A stretch of 5,643 bases of DNA from DATDPY01 sp964395765. Its GTDB lineage: Bacteria; Bacteroidota; Bacteroidia; Cytophagales; Cyclobacteriaceae. The notes below the pieces were generated by a model. The model did not search any database, was not told where the DNA came from, and was given only the letters and a program-made list of their open reading frames with translations. The translations under genes were made by a program, and so were the position numbers. Positions 1 to 5,643 of the stretch are shown here, in pieces (the stretch's first letter is position 1; every line of letters begins with the position of its first letter). The stretch covers positions 1-5,643 of the forward strand of contig CAYNCU010000249.1 of the NCBI GenBank assembly GCA_964395765.1, in the 5' to 3' direction.

Positions 1-351
1 AAATCCGACCCCTCCAGGGTCAGGAGTTTGCGTCCTTTAACGGGTTAGTAAAATCTGACCCCTCCAGGGTCAGGAGTTTGCGTCCTTTAACGCGCTAGTA
101 AAATCTGACCCCTCCAGGGTCAGGAGTTTTGCATTTTATAATGAGCTAGTAAAATCTGACCCCTCCAGGGTCAGGAGTTCGCGTCCTTTAACGCGCTAGT
201 AAAATCTGACCCCTCCAGGGTCAGGAGCTTGCATCCTTTAACCGGTTAATAAAATCCGAGCCCTCCAGGGACAGGGTAAGGTGTTTAATAACGGAATAAT
301 AAAATCGGCCCCTTCGGGAATCGGGATAATCGAATTATAAAGTGTATGACA
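1..351 (+). repeat. Left arm of a 50-bp tandem repeat array with a hairpin in each unit
   Basis: Head-to-tail units start at 1, 51, 101, 152, 202, 252 and 302. All are 50 bp except the third, which is 51 bp. Units 1 and 2 differ at only three positions. Units 1-5 share the core aaatcYgacccctccaggg plus tcagga. Unit 6 is degraded and unit 7 barely recognisable, so the array decays towards the right and probably continues past the left edge. Each intact unit contains a perfect dyad, in unit 2 CTGACCC (55-61), loop CTCCA (62-66), GGGTCAG (67-73). A second, AT-rich dyad lies near the unit end (TTAAC-NN-GTTAR, perfect in unit 5 as TTAACCGGTTAA at 239-250, give or take one base). No open reading frame is carried, and a 50-bp period would shift frame at every unit. 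It is best described as a REP/BIME-like intergenic repeat of unknown function. The repeat itself is seen directly; the class is inferred. Confidence 0.93.
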
Positions 352-540
352 GCAGGGGAATATGAAAATGTAGGTGTAAAAGGATCAATGAAAACCCCCG
401 ACCCCGGAAAGATCGAATAATTCTAACTCATTAGAAAATGAAACCTCCCGACCCTGGAGGGGTCGGAAATTTATAACTCGTTAAATAACGGAGCCAAACG
501 ACCTTGGAGAGGTCGGAGTATACTTCCTGCGACTTAAAAA
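352..540 (-). repeat. Right arm of the 50-bp repeat array, inverted orientation
   Basis: The same repeat family continues here in reverse orientation. CGACC cores begin at 399, 449 and 499, exactly 50 bp apart. The clearest copy has the stem CCGACCC (448-454), loop TGGAG (455-459), GGGTCGG (460-466). The next has CGACCT (499-504), loop TGGAG, AGGTCG (510-515). The loop TGGAG is the complement of CTCCA in the left arm, and the AT-rich part (ctaactcattag at 423-434, taactcgtta at 474-483) lies on the opposite side, so the orientation is truly inverted. The copy near 400 keeps only a short stem. Bases 352-395 look like one more strongly decayed inverted copy, which is uncertain. No coding sequence was found. 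Confidence 0.8.
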
Positions 541-600
541 CCGACATTCATATTAACGAAGGGGTTAAACATTAATAACCGCGGGTGAAACCCGTGGAAA

Positions 601-633
601 ACCAAAAATCAAATACAACCCTTATACGGGTTG
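601..633 (-). terminator. Candidate rho-independent terminator downstream of dprA
   Basis: On the minus strand a perfect 6-bp stem CAACCC / GGGTTG (616-621 with 628-633) with a 6-nt loop is followed by a U-rich stretch (TATTTGATTTTTGG, bases 614-601). It lies about 90 bp beyond the dprA stop codon. The stem is short and the U tract interrupted, so it is a moderate candidate. An alternative hairpin at 628-655 competes for the same GGGTTG/CAACCC segment. Confidence 0.45.
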
Positions 634-655
634 AATAAATGTGTTATTCCAACCC
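628..655. other. Overlapping hairpin, mutually exclusive with the candidate terminator
   Basis: GGGTTG (628-633) pairs with CAACCC (650-655), and AATAA (634-638) pairs with TTATT (644-648). Together they give an 11-bp stem with a single bulged base at 649 and a 5-nt loop. It uses the same 628-633 segment as the shorter terminator-like hairpin at 616-633, so only one can form at a time. In minus-strand RNA from dprA this longer hairpin is made first. Confidence 0.5.
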
Positions 656-722
656 CGCTTCACGCCACAGCCCACTATAAAATTCAAAACCGGAATACGT
701 TCAACATCATTACCAAACAAAT

Positions 723-1826
723 TCAGATCACCAACCTGTATTTCTTCCCCGGCAGCGACTTGATATAACCTTTCAATTCAAGATTCAATAATAAGCCGGC
801 CAGCTTATTTACCGGAACACTCGACTTCCAGCTCAGCTCATCGATCAGCAATTCATTTTTATTCAACCTGAAAACCTCGATCACCGATCTCTCGATTCCT
901 GAAAAAGAGGCATCCGGCACCACCAATTTTTTATTCTGTTTTACCGGGTCCCAGTTCATGATATATTCTATGTCATGAACAGAAGTATAAATATGTGCCT
1001 TATGATTTCGGATCAGCCGGTTACACCCTTCCGAGTTCGAGCGGTGAATATTTCCGGGCACGGCAAAAATTTCCCGGTTATACGTATTCGCATATTCAGC
1101 CGTGATCATGGCACCTCCTTTATTTGCGGTTTCTACCACGATGGTAAGATCAGCAAGCCCGGCGATGATCCTGTTCCGTTCCGGAAAATGATGTGCCTCC
1201 GGCATGGTATCCGGGGCAAATTCACCGATAATGCCTCCGTTTTTCATCATTTTACGCGCCGTGTCCCAATGCACCGAAGGATATAAATGATTGATACCTC
1301 CGGCAATAACCCCCACTGTGGGAAGGTTCTTTGAGACCGCTGTTTTGTGCGCATGAATATCAATTCCATAGGCCAACCCGCTTATGATTAACGGACCATG
1401 AGGGGCCAGGCCTTCGATAATTTCCTCTACCGCGCTTTTCCCGTATTCAGAAGCTCTCCGGGTTCCTACAATGGAGACTACCTTGTCCTTTTCAAGATTG
1501 ACATTGCCGCTTAAAAACAAAAAAGCAGGAGAATCAAGCGCTTGCCTTAAACGGAACGGATATTCATTATCGGTAAAATGGACAAGTTTTATATTCGCTT
1601 TACGGCAGGATTCCAGGAAACTGACCGCCTTATCCAGCATACGTCCCGTAAGTATTTCCCTTGCTGTTTTTTCTCCTATTCCCGGTACCTGGATCAGCTT
1701 TTTCAGGTTGGCTTTGAAAACGCCTTCCGCAGAGCCGCAATAGGCAATTAATTGCTTGGATAGAATGTCGCCGATACCCGGAGCCAGCCAGATGGCTGCC
1801 TGGTAAATTTTTTGCTGGTCAAACAT
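723..1826 (-). CDS. dprA: DNA-processing protein DprA (DNA protecting protein, RecA loader for natural transformation)
   Basis: DprA/Smf is a cytoplasmic protein that binds incoming single-stranded DNA during natural transformation, shields it from nucleases and loads RecA. The 367-residue product is of usual length for the Bacteroidota form. Residues about 1-65 hold an N-terminal helix-hairpin-helix region with two copies of the PGIG turn (16-19 and 48-51). Residues about 80-290 are the Rossmann-like DprA domain, with VGTR at 120-123, SGLAYGID at 149-156, GGINHLYP at 177-183, the FPERNRIIAGL segment at 214-224, GGAMITAEYA at 237-246 and AVPG at 255-258. Residues about 305-367 resemble the winged-helix C-terminal domain. 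The ATG at 1826-1824 puts the first HhH at the expected place. An AGGA about 8 bases upstream overlaps the end of the preceding gene and could act as a weak ribosome site. The gene starts 10 bp after the MerR-like regulator, so the two are probably co-transcribed. The reading frame is intact with all main motifs, so the protein should be functional. A competence role is known for the family; whether this organism is competent cannot be seen here. Confidence 0.97.
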   Translation of the reverse strand: MFDQQKIYQAAIWLAPGIGDILSKQLIAYCGSAEGVFKANLKKLIQVPGIGEKTAREILTGRMLDKAVSFLESCRKANIKLVHFTDNEYPFRLRQALDSPAFLFLSGNVNLEKDKVVSIVGTRRASEYGKSAVEEIIEGLAPHGPLIISGLAYGIDIHAHKTAVSKNLPTVGVIAGGINHLYPSVHWDTARKMMKNGGIIGEFAPDTMPEAHHFPERNRIIAGLADLTIVVETANKGGAMITAEYANTYNREIFAVPGNIHRSNSEGCNRLIRNHKAHIYTSVHDIEYIMNWDPVKQNKKLVVPDASFSGIERSVIEVFRLNKNELLIDELSWKSSVPVNKLAGLLLNLELKGYIKSLPGKKYRLVI

Positions 1827-1836
1827 GTCTTTTTTC

Positions 1837-2175
1837 CTATGGAAGCTGGTTTTTTAGCTCCACCAGGAAACTCCGGACCTGCTTTAACGACTCGATCATG
1901 GTCATTTTATCCTTATAAGCCGCCGTATTGTTCCTTAACAGGTCTTTAGCCCCCTGGAGGGTATATCCTTTTTCTTTTACAAGATGAAAAATAAGCTTAA
2001 CATTTTCAATATCTTCCCTGGTAAACTGCCGGTTTCCTTTGCGGTTCTTCTTGGGTTTTATAATATCAAATTCACTTTCCCAGAACCTTATTAAAGAAGG
2101 GGCTACATCCATCATCTCGGCAACTTCGCCGATTGAAAAGTAAATTTTCTCAATTTCTTTTTCCTTATAAGGCAC
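1837..2175 (-). CDS. Small MerR-family transcriptional regulator
   Basis: The 112-residue product is a MerR-type DNA-binding protein with almost nothing beyond the DNA-binding head. Residues about 12-31 (IGEVAEMMDVAPSLIRFWE) form the helix-turn-helix, residues about 34-51 the wing (PKKNRKGNRQFT), and residues about 52-82 the second helical pair (DIENVKLIFHLVKEKGYTLQGAKDLL). A short helical tail (about 90-112) could serve dimerisation. No cysteine or other metal- or drug-sensing domain is present, so an effector cannot be named. The start codon is GTG (2175-2173). The frame is closed by a TGA 15 bases upstream, and the next in-frame ATG (residue 21) would cut into the helix-turn-helix. The MPYKEKEIEK start fits my memory of Bacteroidota homologues. 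The gene is preceded by a terminator and a promoter-like sequence and followed after 10 bp by dprA. The target genes are unknown; autoregulation is possible. Confidence 0.92.
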   Translation of the reverse strand: MPYKEKEIEKIYFSIGEVAEMMDVAPSLIRFWESEFDIIKPKKNRKGNRQFTREDIENVKLIFHLVKEKGYTLQGAKDLLRNNTAAYKDKMTMIESLKQVRSFLVELKNQLP

Positions 2176-2246
2176 GTTATTAACCCCTCAATTAAAATAA
2201 AAGTTTTTATGTAAAGCTATTGCCAAAGGTCCGTGGTTAGTGATTT

Positions 2247-2279
2247 CAAAAATAGAAAAAATTTAATCTTTTGCCACAA
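2247..2279 (-). promoter_or_regulatory. Candidate Bacteroidota-type promoter for the merR-like gene and dprA
   Basis: On the minus strand TATTTTTG (2254-2247) matches the Bacteroidota -7 consensus TAnnTTTG exactly. A TTG (2279-2277) lies 22 bases upstream of it, within the spacing range reported for this group. Transcription would begin near 2240 and give a leader of about 65 bases before the GTG start. The region is AT-rich, so a chance match is possible. Its position between the upstream terminator and the gene supports it. Confidence 0.45.
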
Positions 2280-2299
2280 GTTGTTGAAAAAGTTTTTCA
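2276..2299. promoter_or_regulatory. Two adjacent perfect dyads at the upstream edge of the candidate promoter
   Basis: ACAAGTTGT (2276-2284) and TGAAAAAGTTTTTCA (2285-2299) are two perfect odd-length palindromes lying back to back. The first overlaps the TTG of the candidate promoter. They could be operator sites for the MerR-like protein itself or another regulator. MerR proteins usually bind between the promoter elements, which does not fit well, and the second dyad is low-complexity. It also sits next to the T tract of the upstream terminator. Confidence 0.25.
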
Positions 2300-2300
2300 G

Positions 2301-2339
2301 AAAAAAAAAGGGCCTTTACATTTAAGCGGTAAAGACCCT
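2301..2339 (-). terminator. Strong rho-independent terminator of the M23 peptidase gene
   Basis: In minus-strand RNA an 11-bp stem forms between 2339-2329 (AGGGTCTTTAC) and 2319-2309 (GTAAAGGCCCT), with a 9-nt loop. The pair 2335/2313 is G-U in this strand but a C-A mismatch in the other, which points to minus-strand function. It is followed at once by nine T residues (2309-2301). It lies 23 bp beyond the M23 stop codon and separates that gene from the regulator-dprA unit. Confidence 0.88.
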
Positions 2340-2362
2340 GTTTTCAATGATATTATATATAC

Positions 2363-3340
2363 TTAAGATAGTGATTGGTTCTCGATGGAAGCAAGTTCAA
2401 GTATTTTCTGGTACTCTTCATCGTTAAGATCCTGGAAAAAGTAATGCACGGGATCCACAGTTTTACCGTCTTTGATCACCTCGTAGTGAACATGGGGACC
2501 TGTTGAATGGCCCGTACTTCCGACAAAGCCAATGCAATCACCTCTCTTTACCTTCTGTCCGACATGAACATTAAATTGTTCCATATGCGCATACAAGGTT
2601 TGATATCCGAATCCGTGGTTAATCATGACCATTTTCCCATACCCTCCGAATTCATTCTGAACCACTTCTATGACACCGTCTCCGGTCGCGTAGATGGGAG
2701 TACCCCTGGGGGCGCTGAAATCAATGCCCGGGTGGAATTTTTTCACTTTATATATGGGATCGATACGCATGCCGTAGCCGGAGGCCAGCCGTGTCAGTTC
2801 TTTATTGCTTATCGGCTGTATGGCAGGAATGGAAGCCAGCATTTTTGACTTGTTCCTTGCCATTTGGAGGATTTCATCATAGGACTTGGTCTGGATATAC
2901 ATTTCCCTCTTTAATAGGTCGGCCTTGCTCATGGTCGATACGATCAGGTCCTGGTCAATCAGGTTTTTATCGATGATATCCTTGTATTTTTCGGATCCCC
3001 CGGTACCGGCCCGTCGTACAGAGGGGGGGATAGGATCCGCTTCAAAAATGACGCGGTAAACATTATCGTCCCTTTTCTGTAAGGAGGCCATCATATCCTG
3101 CATACCACCGATTTCCTTTTCCAGGAGGGTATAGTAATATTTTAATTCCTTGTTCTCCTTATTCAATAGCGCCTCCTTGGGAGATTCGAAAATCGTACTG
3201 AAAAGAATTACAATTCCTACCGCCAGTAAAAAGGCAAGTGAAAGAAAACCGAAAAGGTTGAGTAGAACATCCCCGGTTGTTACCTTGATCCTTTCGTACT
3301 TACAGGAATCGGTATCGTAATAGTATTTTATACGAGCCAT
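2363..3340 (-). CDS. Membrane-anchored M23 family (LytM-type) peptidoglycan endopeptidase
   Basis: This is a zinc metallopeptidase family that cuts peptide cross-links of peptidoglycan during growth and division. The 325-residue protein has a short basic cytoplasmic N-terminus, one membrane segment (about residues 24-50, no obvious cleavage site, so likely an anchor) and a charged, probably coiled-coil stretch (about 55-95). A linker follows, and the M23 domain spans about 185-300. Zinc ligands are seen as H203 and D207 (HPGID) and H285. The catalytic histidines are H252 (YAHM) and H283 of the GPHVHYE motif. All are present, so an active enzyme is expected rather than an EnvC-like activator. 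The ATG at 3340-3338 places the membrane anchor properly and has no clear Shine-Dalgarno sequence, as is common in Bacteroidota. The gene is divergent from alaS across 160 bp and ends at its own terminator. The exact bond cleaved and the orthologue name cannot be told from sequence alone, so no symbol is given. Confidence 0.95.
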   Translation of the reverse strand: MARIKYYYDTDSCKYERIKVTTGDVLLNLFGFLSLAFLLAVGIVILFSTIFESPKEALLNKENKELKYYYTLLEKEIGGMQDMMASLQKRDDNVYRVIFEADPIPPSVRRAGTGGSEKYKDIIDKNLIDQDLIVSTMSKADLLKREMYIQTKSYDEILQMARNKSKMLASIPAIQPISNKELTRLASGYGMRIDPIYKVKKFHPGIDFSAPRGTPIYATGDGVIEVVQNEFGGYGKMVMINHGFGYQTLYAHMEQFNVHVGQKVKRGDCIGFVGSTGHSTGPHVHYEVIKDGKTVDPVHYFFQDLNDEEYQKILELASIENQSLS

Positions 3341-3500
3341 CCGCTAATTGATGAATTTCTAATATAATTTTGAGGCTAATGAATGTTTCCCTGTTTCCAA
3401 ATTAATCATGAAATATGGGCGTAAAAATAATTTAATTGGCGGCAAGTTATTAAAATTGGTATTAAAATAAAATAATTTTCTGTTAAAATATGAATTTTCA
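3341..3500. promoter_or_regulatory. AT-rich divergent intergenic region between the M23 gene and alaS
   Basis: This 160-bp region must carry promoters for both divergent genes. An exact TAnnTTTG match (TAATTTTG, 3365-3372) points towards alaS, but the nearest TTG is only 14 bases upstream, shorter than usual, so it is weak. A second near match (TAATTTTC, 3473-3480) has the same short spacing to a TTG at 3456-3458. No convincing promoter was found for the M23 direction, and no T-box-like or other riboswitch fold was recognised. Confidence 0.4.
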
Positions 3501-5643
3501 ATGAATTCCAATCAGATAAGAAAGAAATTTTTGGATTTTTTCATGTCTAAGGGGCATCAAATTGTTATGTCGGCACCCCTCGTTGTGAAGGATGACCCCA
3601 CCCTGATGTTCACCAATGCAGGGATGAACCAGTTTAAGGATATTTTTCTGGGCAATAAAAAAGCGGAAAACACAAGGGTAGCGGATACCCAGAAATGTTT
3701 AAGGGTTTCCGGCAAACACAATGATTTGGAAGAAGTCGGAATCGATACCTACCATCATACAATGTTTGAAATGCTGGGTAACTGGTCGTTCGGTGATTAT
3801 TTCAAAAAGGAGGCGATCGAATGGGCGTGGGAACTTTTGACTGTGGAATATAAGCTTCCACCGGACCGCTTGTATGCCACGGTATTCGGGGGCGATAAAG
3901 GGGAAGGGCTTGACAGGGATTCGGAAGCCAGTGAAATATGGCAAAAGATCATCGGTAAGGAAAAGGTGCTTTTCGGATCGAAGAAAGATAATTTCTGGGA
4001 AATGGGAGACACCGGTCCCTGCGGGCCGTGCTCTGAAATACATATAGATCTTCGGCCGGCCGGGGAAATTAAAAAACAGCCCGGTCAGGAGCTTATCAAT
4101 ACCGGTCATCCCCTGGTAATCGAAGTATGGAACCTGGTATTTATTCAGTTCAACCGGAATAGTGCCGGGGAGCTACACCCTCTGCCGGACAAGCATGTCG
4201 ATACGGGAATGGGTTTTGAAAGACTGGCCATGGCTATCCAGGGAAAACATTCCAATTATGACACCGATGTATTCCAACCCCTGATCCAAGCCATTGAAAA
4301 GGAATCGGGGATAAAATACGGCCGGGAGGAAAAAACCGATATCGCCATGAGGGTGATCGCCGATCATATTCGCGCTATTACTTTTGCCATAGCCGACGGT
4401 CAATTGCCTTCCAATGTCAAGGCAGGTTATGTGATCCGGAGAATTTTAAGGCGTGCGGTCAGGTACGGTTTTACTTATCTTAATTTCAACAAGCCGGTGA
4501 TCTATTCGCTGGTGGACATCATGGCGGAACAGTTTTCGGAAATTTTCCCTGAGATCACCGCGCAAAAAGAATTTATCGAAAAAGTAATTGCGGAAGAAGA
4601 AACTTCTTTCCTTCATACCCTTGAAAACGGGTTGAAACGATTTGAACAGATCAAATCGCAACTTGATAATAAATCCCGGGTCCTGGACGGGCGGCTGGTT
4701 TTTGAATTATATGATACCTTCGGCTTCCCGGTGGATCTGACCGCCCTGATCGCAAGGGAAAACGGACTTACCCTGGATGAAAAGGGATTTAATGACGCCA
4801 TGAAGGAGCAAAAAGGCCGTTCCAAAAAGGCGTCCTTGCAGGAAACCGGTGATTGGGTGATCCTGGAGGATTCCCAGCATGTCGAGTTCCTCGGTTACCA
4901 TCAACTGACTGCCGAATCAAGGATATTGAAATACCGGGAAATTAAAACTAAAAATAAAAAACAATATCAGCTCGTATTCGACAAGACCCCTTTTTATGCG
5001 GAAAGCGGAGGACAGGTAGGAGATACGGGTTATATTACCAATAACGGGGAAAAAATATATATTCTCGATACAAAAAAAGAAAATGATCTCATTATCCATT
5101 TTACGGATCAATTGCCGGCAAATCCCCGGGCGGTTTTTACTTCCGTAGTAAACGCCGGAAAAAGAAAGCTTACGGAAAATAATCATTCGGCCACACACCT
5201 TTTGCATGCGGCATTGAGAAAAGTGCTGGGGGCCCATGTTCAGCAAAAAGGATCCCTTGTCAATGAAAAGTTGCTTCGTTTTGACTTCTCTCATTTTGCC
5301 AAAATGACCCGGGAAGAAATATCGGAAGTGGAAAGAATTGTGAATGAAAAGATCAGGGAAGATATTTCCCTGGATGAGAAAAAAAATGTCCCCATCGATA
5401 AGGCAAAAAACCTTGGCGCCATGGCTTTATTCGGTGAGAAATACGGCGATTTTGTCAGGGTGATCACGTTCGGCAACGATTATTCCATTGAACTGTGCGG
5501 CGGAACTCATGTTCCTTCCACCGGCAGGATCGGATTCTTTAAAATAACTTCCGAAAGCTCTATCGCTGCCGGGGTAAGAAGAATTGAAGCCGTTACCGCT
5601 GTGGAGGCAGAAAATTACGTCAATGAAAAGCTTGATATACTTG
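3501..5643 (+). CDS. alaS: Alanyl-tRNA synthetase, 3' end cut by the window
   Basis: Class II aminoacyl-tRNA synthetase that charges tRNA-Ala with alanine in the cytoplasm and removes mischarged serine and glycine. The 714 visible residues are about four fifths of a usual AlaS of roughly 870-880. Residues about 1-250 form the catalytic domain, with the class II motif 2 region around 88-102 (MFEMLGNWSFGDYF), the GPCGPCSEIH segment at 172-181 and motif 3 at 233-243 (VDTGMGFERLA). Residues about 255-450 are the tRNA-recognition helical region. Residues about 455 onward are the editing domain, with the zinc-type motifs HSATH (H562, H566) and CGGTH (C666, H670), all ligands present. The missing part is the C-terminal oligomerisation domain. 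ATG 3501 gives the expected MNSNQIRKKFLDFF start. An upstream ATG at 3490 opens only a four-codon frame. There is no Shine-Dalgarno sequence. The frame is unbroken to the window edge. Confidence 0.98.
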   Translation, partial: MNSNQIRKKFLDFFMSKGHQIVMSAPLVVKDDPTLMFTNAGMNQFKDIFLGNKKAENTRVADTQKCLRVSGKHNDLEEVGIDTYHHTMFEMLGNWSFGDYFKKEAIEWAWELLTVEYKLPPDRLYATVFGGDKGEGLDRDSEASEIWQKIIGKEKVLFGSKKDNFWEMGDTGPCGPCSEIHIDLRPAGEIKKQPGQELINTGHPLVIEVWNLVFIQFNRNSAGELHPLPDKHVDTGMGFERLAMAIQGKHSNYDTDVFQPLIQAIEKESGIKYGREEKTDIAMRVIADHIRAITFAIADGQLPSNVKAGYVIRRILRRAVRYGFTYLNFNKPVIYSLVDIMAEQFSEIFPEITAQKEFIEKVIAEEETSFLHTLENGLKRFEQIKSQLDNKSRVLDGRLVFELYDTFGFPVDLTALIARENGLTLDEKGFNDAMKEQKGRSKKASLQETGDWVILEDSQHVEFLGYHQLTAESRILKYREIKTKNKKQYQLVFDKTPFYAESGGQVGDTGYITNNGEKIYILDTKKENDLIIHFTDQLPANPRAVFTSVVNAGKRKLTENNHSATHLLHAALRKVLGAHVQQKGSLVNEKLLRFDFSHFAKMTREEISEVERIVNEKIREDISLDEKKNVPIDKAKNLGAMALFGEKYGDFVRVITFGNDYSIELCGGTHVPSTGRIGFFKITSESSIAAGVRRIEAVTAVEAENYVNEKLDIL

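Larger units (their letters stand above)
541..722. other. Gene-free spacer between the repeat array and the dprA end, with several dyads
   Basis: This 182-bp stretch holds no credible reading frame. It contains an AT-rich dyad TTAAC (553-557) / GTTAA (564-568), similar to the second dyad of the 50-bp repeats. It also has a GC-rich stem CCGCGGGT (579-586), loop GAA, ACCCGTGG (590-597), which pairs fully in plus-strand RNA with one G-U pair. Two overlapping hairpins lie at 616-655. Together with the array next to it, bases 1-722 form one long non-coding block. The 541-600 part may be the last decayed remnant of the array, but that is a guess. Confidence 0.6.

Noticed and set aside
1..340. CRISPR array
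   Set aside because: The period is 50 bp, but the segments between conserved cores are themselves copies of each other, not unique spacers, and no cas gene is present. The orientation flip near 350 also argues against it.
1..540. Repetitive protein-coding region
   Set aside because: A 50-bp unit shifts frame each time and no long frame runs through the array on either strand.
579..597. Terminator at the CCGCGGGT/ACCCGTGG hairpin
   Set aside because: On the plus strand it is followed by A-rich rather than T-rich sequence, and on the minus strand the stem has an A-C mismatch, so it fits poorly in either direction.
975..1743. Plus-strand reading frames inside dprA (975-1286 and 1471-1743)
   Set aside because: They lie opposite a full-length, motif-complete DprA and show no recognisable domain, so they are antisense shadows.
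2507..2976. Plus-strand reading frames inside the M23 gene
   Set aside because: The M23 active-site motifs are all on the minus strand in an unbroken frame, so these are shadows.
3365..3372. TAATTTTG as the definite alaS promoter
   Set aside because: The -7 box match is exact, but the only TTG is 14 bases upstream, shorter than normal for Bacteroidota promoters. It is kept only as a weak possibility within the intergenic region.
3699..5476. Minus-strand reading frames opposite alaS
   Set aside because: alaS is open and conserved through the whole stretch, and the minus-strand frames are short, overlapping and without recognisable domains.

Overview
The window looks like a chromosomal segment of a Bacteroidota bacterium, probably Bacteroidia-like. 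The evidence is the neighbourhood itself: alaS, divergent from a membrane-anchored M23 peptidase gene, followed by a short MerR-like regulator gene. From memory of the group (not checked by a search), this is a recurrent Bacteroidota arrangement. The starts are AT-rich with little or no Shine-Dalgarno sequence, and one good match to the Bacteroidota promoter pattern (TTG ... TAnnTTTG) is present. No phage, transposase, rRNA, tRNA or CRISPR was seen.

Layout. Bases 1-540 carry no gene. They hold an array of 50-bp repeats, each centred on a GC-rich hairpin (CTGACCC, 5-nt loop, GGGTCAG). The left arm (1-351) has five nearly identical units and two decayed ones, and probably continues beyond the left edge. 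The right arm (about 352-540) has the same family in the opposite orientation, still on a 50-bp period. Bases 541-722 hold three further dyads, including a plausible terminator for the gene that follows. On the minus strand, read right to left, come a M23 endopeptidase gene (3340-2363) with a clear rho-independent terminator (2339-2301), a small MerR-like regulator gene (2175-1837, GTG start) with its own likely promoter, and dprA (1826-723) only 10 bp behind it. On the plus strand alaS starts at 3501 and runs off the right edge after 714 codons.

How the genes relate. alaS and the M23 gene are divergent housekeeping genes sharing a 160-bp AT-rich intergenic region. The M23 gene ends at its own terminator, so the regulator and dprA form a separate two-gene transcription unit pointing towards the repeat array. 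dprA encodes the RecA loader for incoming single-stranded DNA in natural transformation. The four protein genes are well-known families. The least explained part is the opposed 50-bp repeat array, in which stem base changes between the arms are compensatory. It resembles REP/BIME-type intergenic repeats, but I cannot assign it a function.
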